Assembly: GCA_947303055.1 (NCBI GenBank)
Contig: CAMYXV010000007.1
Location: 1-40,715 of the forward strand
Direction of reading: 5' to 3'
From: an uncultured Bacteroidales bacterium
GTDB lineage: Bacteria; Bacteroidota; Bacteroidia; Bacteroidales; F082
Length of the DNA: 40,715 nucleotides
Under the pieces are notes generated by a model. It ran no database searches. It was not told the DNA's origin and saw only the letters and a program-made list of their open reading frames with translations. The position numbers and the translations under genes were made by a program. This document shows, piece after piece, positions 25,087 through 32,066 of the stretch (position 1 is its first letter; every line of letters starts with the position of its first letter).

Positions 25087-26520
25087 ATGAGAAAGATTAC
25101 GACAATCGCAATGGCACTCATGATGGGCATGGTGATGCTCGTCTCGTGCAACAAGGACAAGGACAACGATGGTAAGGCTGTCTTCCACGCCACCATTGAG
25201 TCGCGGACGCAGGACAGGACCTACCTCGACCCCGTGAACGGCCAAGGCCAGGTGAAATGGATGGACGGCGACCAGATCCGTATCTACAACGGCAACGGCG
25301 AGGATGCTGTGTTCACCCTGACGTCGGGCGCGAACACCACCAACGGCACGTTCACCTACGCAGGCGAATTCGATATGGTGCCGCCTTATTTGGCGGTCTA
25401 TCCCATCACGGCCAGATATGTGGACGGCAGATCCACCTTCAGGGTGTCCACCGTGCAGAACCTCACCGAGACCGGCACTTTCGCCAACGGCGCGAATCCC
25501 ATGCTGGCCTACGGCACAGGCGACAACCTGTATTTCCAGAACCTCTGCGGCGGCTTGGGCATCCGCCTGTATGGCAACGCACATGTGAGCAGCATCGCCA
25601 TCATGGACGTTGAAGGCGCTAAGCTGAACGGCCAGTTTATGGTCGAGGTCGAGGATGCAGGCTTGGAGTCTTATCCTTACGGCAAAGAGGGCAATAACTT
25701 GGTCACCTTGACCTGCGACGTGACTTTGTCGCCGACCGACACCACGGACTTCTACGCCGTGTTGCCCGTGGGCGTGCTGTGCAATGGTGTCCTTGTGGAG
25801 ATTTACGACGGTGAGACCCAAGTCGGCGAAATATCGCTTCCGGATAGCCACGCGGCACAAGTGATGCGCAACACCATAAAGAGTTTCCCCCCTGTTGAAG
25901 TGACAGTTGGCGGTGGCGACGAGCACGAATACGTCGACCTCGGCCTGCCGAGCGGCCTGCTGTGGGCCACCTGCAACGTGGGAGCCGACACGCCCGAAGT
26001 TTACGGCGACTACTTCGCCTGGGGCGAGACCACGCCGAAGGACACCTACAACTGGAGCACCTACCAGTACTGCAACGGCAGCTACAACACGATGACCAAG
26101 TACTGCCAAAACTCCAGCTACGGCTACAACGGCTTCACCGACGACCTGACCACCTTGTTGCCCGAGGACGATGCCGCCACGGCCAACTGGGGCGAGGGCT
26201 GGCGCATGCCCACCAAGGCGGAGTTTGAGGAACTCTACAACAACACGACCGTGACCTGGACGCAGCAGAACGGCGTGAACGGTCGTCTCTTCACCGCCGC
26301 CAACGGCAACAGTATCTTCCTGCCCGCTGCGGGCTACCGCAACAATAGCAGTCTCTTCACTGCAGGGAGCTACGGGTACTACTGGTCGAGTTCGCTCGAC
26401 ACGGACGACCCGTACGACGCGTGGTACTTCTACTTCGGTTCGGACTATTGCGGCATGAGCGACGACTACCGCTACTATGGGCAGTCTGTCCGAGCAGTGC
26501 GTTCTTCTGGGCAGAACTAA
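25087..26520 (+). CDS. Surface lipoprotein: fimbrillin-like domain plus FISUMP domain
   Basis: 477 residues. Lipoprotein signal MRKITTIAMALMMGMVMLVSC with Cys21 and an acidic/basic KDKDND spacer, consistent with surface-exposed Bacteroidota lipoproteins. Residues about 30-270 resemble fimbrillin/Mfa-like domains (QVKWMDGDQIRIYNG, GTFTYAGEF, LAVYPITARY). Residues about 281-474 form a FISUMP (Fibrobacter succinogenes major paralogous) domain: EYVDLGLPSGLLWATCNVGA, DYFAWGETTPK, WGEGWRMPTKAEFEELY, IFLPAAGYR, YYWSSSL and the terminal QSVRAVR. Codon use is far more GC-rich than the neighbours, with mostly C- or G-ending codons. The C-terminal 40 residues are Tyr/Asp-rich, as in variable loops of C-type-lectin-like folds. 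Ligand-binding or adhesion is likely; no enzyme motif is seen. Confidence 0.88.
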   Translation: MRKITTIAMALMMGMVMLVSCNKDKDNDGKAVFHATIESRTQDRTYLDPVNGQGQVKWMDGDQIRIYNGNGEDAVFTLTSGANTTNGTFTYAGEFDMVPPYLAVYPITARYVDGRSTFRVSTVQNLTETGTFANGANPMLAYGTGDNLYFQNLCGGLGIRLYGNAHVSSIAIMDVEGAKLNGQFMVEVEDAGLESYPYGKEGNNLVTLTCDVTLSPTDTTDFYAVLPVGVLCNGVLVEIYDGETQVGEISLPDSHAAQVMRNTIKSFPPVEVTVGGGDEHEYVDLGLPSGLLWATCNVGADTPEVYGDYFAWGETTPKDTYNWSTYQYCNGSYNTMTKYCQNSSYGYNGFTDDLTTLLPEDDAATANWGEGWRMPTKAEFEELYNNTTVTWTQQNGVNGRLFTAANGNSIFLPAAGYRNNSSLFTAGSYGYYWSSSLDTDDPYDAWYFYFGSDYCGMSDDYRYYGQSVRAVRSSGQN

Positions 26521-26560
26521 CCCTTGTTCCGTTACGGGCAAGACAGGCATAGGCGAAAAA

Positions 26561-26616
26561 GCCGTCGGGCGGGGCGCGCACAGGGTGCGCCACACGGCCC
26601 CGCGCGGCGGGTTTTT
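26561..26616 (+). terminator. GC-rich hairpin/terminator after FISUMP gene
   Basis: A nested structure: GCGCAC (26576-26581) pairs with GTGCGC (26585-26590) around AGG, GGGGC (26571-26575) with GCCCC (26597-26601), and GCCG (26561-26564) with CGGC (26605-26608), followed by five T residues (26612-26616). The intergenic stretch 26521-26758 otherwise holds the left inverted repeat of the GIY-YIG unit. Confidence 0.7.
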
Positions 26617-26663
26617 CGTAGGCAAATCATTCAACCAGCCGCGCATGTCAAAGCCCCGCTGTC

Positions 26664-26707
26664 CATGTCATTCCTGCAAGGGCATGTGCGGGGGCTGGAA
26701 TCTATGG
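26664..26707. repeat. Left copy of ~43-bp palindromic repeat flanking GIY-YIG gene
   Basis: Begins CATGTCATTCC and ends GGAATCTATGG; the TTCC and GGAA parts make it an imperfect palindrome. Its reverse complement matches 27063-27104 at roughly four of five positions, with identical ends CATAGATTCCA and AGGAATGACATG and a shared GCACAT in the centre. A partial third copy (GAATCTATG, then GCGGCGG) lies at 26728-26742, next to the gene. Confidence 0.8.
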
Positions 26708-26758
26708 GCAGCGGGATGTAGAAATAGAATCTATGTGCGGCGGTTAAAGAAGTAACAA

Positions 26759-27040
26759 ATGAAAACCTATTGGGTATATATGATGCAGAGCGCCAATGGC
26801 AGAGCCTTATACACAGGTGTTACCAATAACCTTGATAGGCGAGTTAGAGAGCATAAGGATGGTTGTGGTTCTGCTTTTACGGCTAGGTATAAGTGCCACA
26901 AGTTGGTATATTATGAAGATTTCGGGTTGATAGATCAGGCGATTGTTAGAGAAAAGGAGATCAAAAATATGACCAGAGCCTCTAAGGAAGAGCTCATTGA
27001 TACTATCAATCCAGAAAGAATAGACTTATTTGAATCTTGA
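26759..27040 (+). CDS. Small GIY-YIG nuclease-domain protein
   Basis: 93 residues, the size of stand-alone GIY-YIG proteins (COG2827/UPF0213 group). The motif pair appears as YWVYMM at 4-9 and LYTGVTNNL about 17-25. The catalytic Arg lies in DRRVREHK and a metal-binding Glu in the VREKEIKNM stretch. Such domains cut DNA in homing endonucleases, UvrC and others; stand-alone members are poorly characterised. The gene is AT-richer than the GC-rich FISUMP gene upstream and is bracketed by inverted copies of the ~43-bp repeat (26664-26707 and 27063-27104), 19 nt and more from its ends. No host gene interrupted by the unit is apparent. It may be the enzyme moving or maintaining those repeats, but this is inference. 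Confidence 0.85.
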   Translation: MKTYWVYMMQSANGRALYTGVTNNLDRRVREHKDGCGSAFTARYKCHKLVYYEDFGLIDQAIVREKEIKNMTRASKEELIDTINPERIDLFES

Positions 27041-27057
27041 CCATCATTGACGGCCTT

Positions 27058-27110
27058 GGAAAGCATAGATTCCATACGCACATATCCCTGCGAGGAATGA
27101 CATGCTTTCC
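27058..27110. repeat. Right copy of palindromic repeat, extended to a hairpin
   Basis: GGAAAGCAT (27058-27066) and ATGCTTTCC (27102-27110) are perfect 9-base inverted arms around ATTCC (27069-27073) and GGAAT (27094-27098). The inner part 27063-27104 is the inverted partner of the left copy at 26664-26707. A degenerate further piece, GTCGGGATGACAT, lies at 27130-27142. Confidence 0.8.
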
Positions 27111-27206
27111 AATGCCTGCTTTACTCAGCGTCGGGATGACATACCTGTTGAGGCCTGCGTCATTGCCTGTCATAGGGTTTGTTCTGCGGAATGATGCGAT
27201 AATGGT

Positions 27207-27240
27207 TTTGTAGAGACGTTGATTATCGCGTCTCTACAAA
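27207..27240. repeat. Perfect 12-bp inverted repeat (GTAGAGACG type)
   Basis: TTTGTAGAGACG (27207-27218) and CGTCTCTACAAA (27229-27240) are exact reverse complements with a 10-base loop. GCGATAAT at 27196-27203 can alternatively pair with ATTATCGC at 27222-27229, so two folds compete. Palindromes with a GTAGAGACG core occur dispersed in many bacterial genomes. The 296 nt between the GIY-YIG gene and the DUF1599 gene contain this, the right repeat, a terminator and a promoter, and no gene. Confidence 0.8.
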
Positions 27241-27255
27241 CGGGCAAACGAATGG

Positions 27256-27281
27256 AACCACCCTTTCGGGGGTGGTTTTTT
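27256..27281 (+). terminator. Intrinsic terminator before DUF1599 gene
   Basis: AACCACCC (27256-27263) pairs perfectly with GGGTGGTT (27270-27277) across a six-base loop, followed by T residues to 27281. It isolates the accessory block from the operon downstream. Confidence 0.88.
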
Positions 27282-27310
27282 GTAAAATGTGATTGTGTCG
27301 AAAAATTATG

Positions 27311-27318
27311 TATCTTTG
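27311..27318 (+). promoter_or_regulatory. -7 box before DUF1599 gene
   Basis: TATCTTTG, continuing CCGCC exactly as before the BatA gene (16398). ATG 27337 follows 18 nt later. Upstream TTTG (27279-27282) overlaps the terminator tail and is 28 bases away, longer than usual. Confidence 0.5.
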
Positions 27319-27336
27319 CCGCCAAAGACATAAATC

Positions 27337-27891
27337 ATGCCCAAGAAAGATACAAAAGCCCAATTTCATGCAGTTTTGGCGCAATGCCGCAAGCTGTTTG
27401 TCGACAAGATGAAGGACTACGGCCCGGCTTGGCGCATTTTGCGCACGCCGTCCATCACGGACCAGATTTTTATCAAGGTGAAGAGAATCAGGACGTTGCA
27501 GACGACCGCTGAACAACTTGTGGATGAAGGCATAGAGCCTGAGTTCATCGGCATCGTCAACTATGCAGCGATGGGTATCATCCAGCTGCAACTTGGCGTG
27601 GTCGACCAGCCGGATTTGAGTGCAGAGGAGGCTACCGCCTTGTACGACAAAGTCACCAACGAGGCCTACGAGCTGATGACGCGCAAGAACCACGACTACG
27701 ACGAGGCCTGGCGCGACATGCGTGTCAGTTCCATCACCGACCTCATCATGAGCAAGGTGCTGCGTACCAAGAGCATCGAAGACCATAATGGCAAAACCCT
27801 TGTCTCCGAAGGCCTTGATGCCAACTATTACGATATGATTAATTATGCAGTATTCGCGTTGATATTGCTTAGTGAACAAGATAAGAAATGA
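27337..27891 (+). CDS. DUF1599 domain protein (nucleotide-modification-associated family)
   Basis: 184 residues, no signal peptide. Two tandem copies of one motif are visible: KMKDYGPAWRILRTPSITDQIFIKVKRIRTLQ (about 24-55) and RKNHDYDEAWRDMRVSSITDLIMSKVLRTKSIE (about 116-150), each followed by a VNYA or INYA helix. This is the DUF1599 layout found across Bacteroidota; family comparisons have tied it to modified-nucleotide systems, but the biochemical activity is unknown. The stop overlaps the next start by 4 nt (ATGA), and the pairing with a BT_3928-type gene is typical of Bacteroidales chromosomes. Confidence 0.88.
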   Translation: MPKKDTKAQFHAVLAQCRKLFVDKMKDYGPAWRILRTPSITDQIFIKVKRIRTLQTTAEQLVDEGIEPEFIGIVNYAAMGIIQLQLGVVDQPDLSAEEATALYDKVTNEAYELMTRKNHDYDEAWRDMRVSSITDLIMSKVLRTKSIEDHNGKTLVSEGLDANYYDMINYAVFALILLSEQDKK

Positions 27892-29126
27892 GAAAGAGAA
27901 ACGATACGAAACTTCCTTGGATCAGCATTTTGGTGGCATTGGCCTCTGCGGTGGGGATTTATTTCTTGCCGGCCTACCATCTTTGGTTCCTGGCCATTCT
28001 ACTACTTAACCTGCTGGTTGCCTTGGTGTTCAGCAAAAGATATAGTGTTTCGGCTTTAACCGTTTGTCGCCTGTTGGTGGGTGCCTTGTTCATCTTCAGC
28101 AGTTTCACCAAAGGCGTTGACCCCTTGGGCACAAAATACAAAATGCTGGACTATCTTGCCGTCTATGGCATGACCTGGCTGAACGACTTCGCTTTGGTTT
28201 TGGCCATGCTGATGATTTTGGCCGAGTTTATTGTGGGTATTTGCTTGATAACAAAAGTCTTGCCGCGATTGGCGGTGCTCGGTGCAACCTTGTTGATGCT
28301 GTTTTTCACCATTACGACTTTGTTTGATGCTTTGTACGACCTTGTGCCCGACTGCGGCTGCTTCGGCACAGCCATCAAGATGAGCAACTGGCAGACGTTT
28401 TACAAGAACCTCGTCATCGATGCGGTGCTCATTCCGCTGATCATGAATAACAAACAACTGGAAAACAAGCTGGAGAAGGGTGTGCAATGGATTATTGCGA
28501 TTGCATTCGCTTTGGCTTTCCTTGGCTTCGAGATATACAACTATCGCCATCTGCCTGTTGTCGATTTCATGAACTGGAAGGTAGGCAAGCAATTGACGAT
28601 GGAGACGGCGGAAGATAGCAAGGTGTATTTGACCTACAGGAACAAAGCTACTGGTGAGACGCAAGAGTACCTTTCACCGAACTATCCATGGAACGACTCG
28701 GTCTGGATGTCGCAGTGGGAGTTTGTCGACCAAAGGGCGGAAGGTGTCACCAATTTCCTTGGATTCTCCGCTTTGGACATCGATGGCAACGATGTGACGG
28801 AGAACATACTCGCTACCGAGAACCTGTTGATGTTCACTTCTCACGATTTGTCAAAAGTGACTGAAAAAGAATGGGATAAGGTGCGAGAGATCACGGAAGC
28901 CGCTGGGGAACGAGGCTATATAGTGATTTGGGTCGTGGCCAACGAGCCCGAGTATGTGGAAGAGTTGATGAAGAAATACGATTTCCTCTATGAAGTGTAT
29001 TACGCTGATGAGCTGGAAATCAAGCCGATAGTGCGTTCCAATCCTGGCCTCATCTGGTTGGATAATGGTTTGGTAAAGGATAAATGGAGTGCTGTTGACT
29101 TCAAAAAGGTATTGACCGCTTTGTGA
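27888..29126 (+). CDS. BT_3928-family membrane protein, DoxX/MauE-like with thioredoxin-like tail
   Basis: 412 residues. Several membrane helices occupy about 12-215 (ISILVALASAVGIYFLP, LWFLAILLLNLLVALVF, ALVLAMLMILAEFIVGICL, LAVLGATLLMLFFTITTLF). The conserved CGCFG motif lies at about 160-164, as in DoxX/MauE-like proteins linked to redox chemistry. After a helix near 198-215, the soluble part (about 220-412) ends with a segment resembling a thioredoxin fold (LLMFTSHDLSK, YIVIWVVANEPEYVEELM, NPGLIWLDNGLV) but lacks a CxxC pair. A membrane electron-transfer or thiol role is an inference. Translationally coupled to the DUF1599 gene; the next gene starts 4 nt later. Confidence 0.85.
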   Translation: MRKRNDTKLPWISILVALASAVGIYFLPAYHLWFLAILLLNLLVALVFSKRYSVSALTVCRLLVGALFIFSSFTKGVDPLGTKYKMLDYLAVYGMTWLNDFALVLAMLMILAEFIVGICLITKVLPRLAVLGATLLMLFFTITTLFDALYDLVPDCGCFGTAIKMSNWQTFYKNLVIDAVLIPLIMNNKQLENKLEKGVQWIIAIAFALAFLGFEIYNYRHLPVVDFMNWKVGKQLTMETAEDSKVYLTYRNKATGETQEYLSPNYPWNDSVWMSQWEFVDQRAEGVTNFLGFSALDIDGNDVTENILATENLLMFTSHDLSKVTEKEWDKVREITEAAGERGYIVIWVVANEPEYVEELMKKYDFLYEVYYADELEIKPIVRSNPGLIWLDNGLVKDKWSAVDFKKVLTAL

Positions 29127-29130
29127 TGCT

Positions 29131-30198
29131 ATGGGTGCCTACGTCATCAGGAAGTTGCTATATGGTATCGCGGTGCTTTGGGGTGTCGCCACTTTGGTGT
29201 TTTTCCTCTTCAACATCCTGCCAGGCGACCCTGCCCAGATGATGCTTGGCCAACGTGCCGACCAGGAGTCGGTGAACGCCATCCGCGAGGAGTTGGGCAT
29301 GAACCAAAGCCTTGGGAAACAGTATGTCGACTATCTCAACGACTTGGCTCCTATTTCGTTTTATGATGTTTCGCAAGGCACGCAAAAGCTGGACAAAATC
29401 GGCCGGTATGCTAAGATTACCACACTCGGTTCGACCGCTGTAGTGCTGAAAGGCCCATATCTGCGTATGTCGTACCAAAGCAAGCGCAAGGTCTCCGACA
29501 TTTTGGGTGAGGCTTTTCCGAATACCTTGCTATTGGCAGCAGTGTCCATCTCCATCGCCATGCTGTTGGGCTTGGTGATAGGCATTCTAACGGCAGTCAT
29601 CAACACCAAGTTTCTTAATAAATTGACGCTTTTCATTACGACCATTGGCATGTCGTTGCCCTCGTTCTTCGCCGCTATCCTTATGGCTTGGATTTTCGGC
29701 TTCTTGTTGGAACACTACACGGGCTTGGGCATGACGGGCAGCCTTTATACCGTTGACGAATACGGCAGGGGAGAGTTCCTCAGTTTGCGCAACCTTATTT
29801 TGCCTGCTCTGACACTAGGTATGCGTCCCTTGGCAGTAGTAACGGAATTGACACGCACCTCCTTGCTGGAGGCCATGACGATGGACTATGTGCGTACGGC
29901 ACGGGCCAAAGGCCTGAAGCCTTGGCGTGTCATCTGTGTCCATGCTTTGCGTAATGCCTTGAACCCCGTGGTGACGGCGGTTTCGGGCTGGTTTGCTTCT
30001 CTGTTGGCGGGCGCAGTCTTCGTGGAGTATGTCTTCGACTGGAAAGGTATCGGTGTGGTGGTGGTCGACGCGTTGGATAAATACGATTTCCCGGTCATCA
30101 TGGGCGCGGTACTGCTCATTGCGGTCATGTTGATTATCGTCAATATCGTGGTGGACATCATCTATGGGATTATTGACCCGAGGGTGAGGATTAGTTAG
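29131..30198 (+). CDS. DppB/OppB-type ABC transporter permease
   Basis: 355 residues. The N-terminus is characteristic (YVIRKLLYGIAVLWGVATLVFFLFNILPGDPAQMMLG), followed by a periplasmic stretch and five more helices. The permease EAA loop reads YVRTARAKGLKPWRVICVHALRNALNP, where the ATPase would dock. The C-terminus is FDWKGIGVVVVDALDKYDFP then a last helix. Homologues import di- or oligopeptides or nickel. The second permease, ATPases and binding protein are not adjacent, so partners must be encoded elsewhere. Starts 4 nt after the BT_3928-like gene, likely the end of that operon. The 84 nt after it contain a G/T-rich stretch but no terminator. Confidence 0.92.
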   Translation: MGAYVIRKLLYGIAVLWGVATLVFFLFNILPGDPAQMMLGQRADQESVNAIREELGMNQSLGKQYVDYLNDLAPISFYDVSQGTQKLDKIGRYAKITTLGSTAVVLKGPYLRMSYQSKRKVSDILGEAFPNTLLLAAVSISIAMLLGLVIGILTAVINTKFLNKLTLFITTIGMSLPSFFAAILMAWIFGFLLEHYTGLGMTGSLYTVDEYGRGEFLSLRNLILPALTLGMRPLAVVTELTRTSLLEAMTMDYVRTARAKGLKPWRVICVHALRNALNPVVTAVSGWFASLLAGAVFVEYVFDWKGIGVVVVDALDKYDFPVIMGAVLLIAVMLIIVNIVVDIIYGIIDPRVRIS

Positions 30199-30282
30199 GA
30201 GTTGAGTGGTTTGAGTTATGAGGTGAGGATGGGAGTTGTTCAGTAATAACCATGAAAACAATATTTTAAAAATTTGAATATT

Positions 30283-31203
30283 ATGAAGTTAATGAAAAAC
30301 ACACTAATGCTATTAGCAATGCTTCTGCTTGCCAATGTCATGTCAGCGCAAACGGGTAAGGATTTCGATCCGTATTTCGGTTATCAAAAAACGAAGGACG
30401 GACTTTATTATAAGTTCTACACGTGTGGTGAGGGTGCTCAGCCTCAAATTGCTGATTTAGTGGAAGTCAACCTCAGTTGTACGGTGGATGATACAGTAGT
30501 AATCGTACCGAGCATGGAAAACACGATGCAAATGATTGCTTCACAATTTGCTGGTGACCTGTTTGAGGGTTTGGCCATGATGCATGTTGGCGATTCCGCC
30601 TCTTTCATCGTCAACATTGACTCTACTTTCATCAAGTTGTTCGGTCAGCCAGCCTTGCCTGAAGAGTTCAATTCGACAGACGTGATGCGCTTTGAGGTGC
30701 GATTGAACGACTGCTATCCGGAAAGTGAGTATACGTTGCGCTTTAATGCAAAACTAAAGAAAGAAACGGAAAAAAGAGTTGCCCAAATGAAAGCTGACTA
30801 CCCGAATGAAACCAATATTGCCGCCCAACAGCTCGCGGAATACCTTGCAAATAATAATATCAAGGTGGAACCGACAAAGTCGGGACTATATTATGTGAGA
30901 ACGCAGGAAGGCAATGGCGAGAGACCTTCGGTTGGACAACAGGTAATGGTGCATTATATCGGCAAACTGCTCGATGGTACGGTGTTCGATTCGTCCTATG
31001 ATAGAGGCAAGCCGATTGACATAACCATTGGTGTGGGGCAGGTCATTCCTGGCTGGGATGAAGGCATTTTATTGATGTCGAAAGGCGAGAAGGGCGTGCT
31101 CTATATTCCTTATTATCTCGGTTACGGAGACCGTGCCGCAGGTGATGACATAACTCCATTCTCTAACTTGATATTTGAAGTAGAACTTGTTGATTTTCAG
31201 TAA
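30283..31203 (+). CDS. Exported FKBP-type peptidyl-prolyl cis-trans isomerase
   Basis: The ORF track starts at a TTG (30274); ATG 30283 gives a signal peptide (MKLMKNTLMLLAMLLLANVMSAQ) and 306 residues. The C-terminal FKBP domain (about 200-306) is canonical: VGQQVMVHYIGKLLDGTVFDSS, VIPGWDEGILLMSKGEKG, YYLGYGDR. The N-terminal half (about 35-150) follows the same pattern weakly (LVEVNLSCTVDDTVV, GLAMMHVGDSASFIV, FEVRLNDC) and looks like a degenerate second FKBP domain. A helical segment about 155-195 links them. Likely a periplasmic folding helper. It may start its own transcript; a thioesterase gene follows after 93 nt. Confidence 0.92.
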   Translation: MKLMKNTLMLLAMLLLANVMSAQTGKDFDPYFGYQKTKDGLYYKFYTCGEGAQPQIADLVEVNLSCTVDDTVVIVPSMENTMQMIASQFAGDLFEGLAMMHVGDSASFIVNIDSTFIKLFGQPALPEEFNSTDVMRFEVRLNDCYPESEYTLRFNAKLKKETEKRVAQMKADYPNETNIAAQQLAEYLANNNIKVEPTKSGLYYVRTQEGNGERPSVGQQVMVHYIGKLLDGTVFDSSYDRGKPIDITIGVGQVIPGWDEGILLMSKGEKGVLYIPYYLGYGDRAAGDDITPFSNLIFEVELVDFQ

Positions 31204-31296
31204 ACGATAAACTATTGTTTGTCCATGCGCATTGTTTGCACTATTAGGTGATTGTTCTTTGCTGAAAACACCCAAAAAGATAAGATAGCACACAGA

Positions 31297-32052
31297 ATGC
31301 AGAAAATCGGAAAATACGAATTCATGGCAGAGCCGTTCCACTGCGACTTCTCAGGACGGATGTTTCTGGGACATTTGGGCAACCAGATGCTTAATGCCGC
31401 GGATTTCCATTCCACTGATCGTGGCTTCGGGATGAAATACCTGATGACCATCAACCGCTCTTGGGTGTTGTCGCGGCTGGCCATTGAAATGGACGAGATG
31501 CCTTCGCAATATGACCATTTCATTATTGAGACTTGGGTGGAAAGTGCTATGCGTTTCTTCACCAGCCGTAATTTCTGCGTGTCGGACGGCAATGGCCGCA
31601 TATACGGTTATGGTCGCTCCATTTGGGCGATGATCGACACAGAGACGCGACAACCCACCGACATCTATTCCATTGACAATGGCGCCATCAAGAATTGGAT
31701 TGTGGACGACAAACCATGCCCTATCGAAAAGGGCGGTCGCGTAAAGATGTCGGAAAATGTTGAATTAGTCAGAACCTTGGGTGTCAACTACAATGATGTT
31801 GACCTCAATGGGCATGTCAACTCGGTGAAATACATAGAACACGTACTTGACCTCTGGGACATTGACTGGTATCGCAATCATCAACTGAAACGCTTTGAGA
31901 TTGCCTACGTTGCCGAGGCCCACCAAGGTGACCTGCTGAAATTCTATCAAGAGCAAATCGCTGAGAATGAGTATTGTGTGCGTTTGGTCAAGACGGAAAT
32001 CCAGACGGGAAATCAAGTTGAGGTTTGTCGCTGCAAGTTGCTTTTTATTTAA
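31297..32052 (+). CDS. Acyl-ACP thioesterase (FatA-like)
   Basis: The track extends to 31252, but ATG 31297 (MQKIGKYEFMAEPFHCDF) is the natural start; 251 residues, the family's usual bacterial length. Two hot-dog folds are expected. The first contains AADFHSTDRGFG and WVLSRLAIEMDEMPSQYDHFIIETWV. The second contains the hallmark NDVDLNGHVNSVKYIEHVLD, with the catalytic Asp/Asn-His region. The enzyme releases free fatty acids from acyl carrier protein; in Bacteroidota the released acids may go into lipid remodelling. Cytosolic. Fourteen nt separate it from the next gene, so they are probably co-transcribed. Confidence 0.92.
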   Translation: MQKIGKYEFMAEPFHCDFSGRMFLGHLGNQMLNAADFHSTDRGFGMKYLMTINRSWVLSRLAIEMDEMPSQYDHFIIETWVESAMRFFTSRNFCVSDGNGRIYGYGRSIWAMIDTETRQPTDIYSIDNGAIKNWIVDDKPCPIEKGGRVKMSENVELVRTLGVNYNDVDLNGHVNSVKYIEHVLDLWDIDWYRNHQLKRFEIAYVAEAHQGDLLKFYQEQIAENEYCVRLVKTEIQTGNQVEVCRCKLLFI

Positions 32053-32066
32053 TAATTGAAAACGCC

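Noticed and set aside
25009-26646. 545-aa minus-strand ORF opposite the FISUMP gene
   Set aside because: It is the shadow of a GC-rich gene with C-ending codons; the + strand frame has a lipoprotein signal, ribosome site and recognisable domains, the minus frame only repetitive Val/Ala/Arg/Gly sequence.
26477-26755. 92-aa ORF with a Cys-rich end (CPCHSCKGMC)
   Set aside because: It overlaps the FISUMP C-terminus and the terminator, then reads through the left palindromic repeat; the Cys pattern is simply the translation of the repeat.
26340-26760. Diversity-generating retroelement at the end of the FISUMP gene
   Set aside because: The C-terminal fold is suggestive, but there is no reverse transcriptase or template repeat in the window and the tail is not enriched in AAC/AAT codons; the GC-rich hairpin is adequately explained as a terminator.
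27058-27240. CRISPR array
   Set aside because: Repeats are few, inverted and unequal in spacing; there is no series of direct repeats with unique spacers and no cas gene.
30199-30282. G/T-rich repeated GAGTTG stretch after the permease gene
   Set aside because: It shows only loose short repeats, no stable hairpin with T-tail and no recognisable element.
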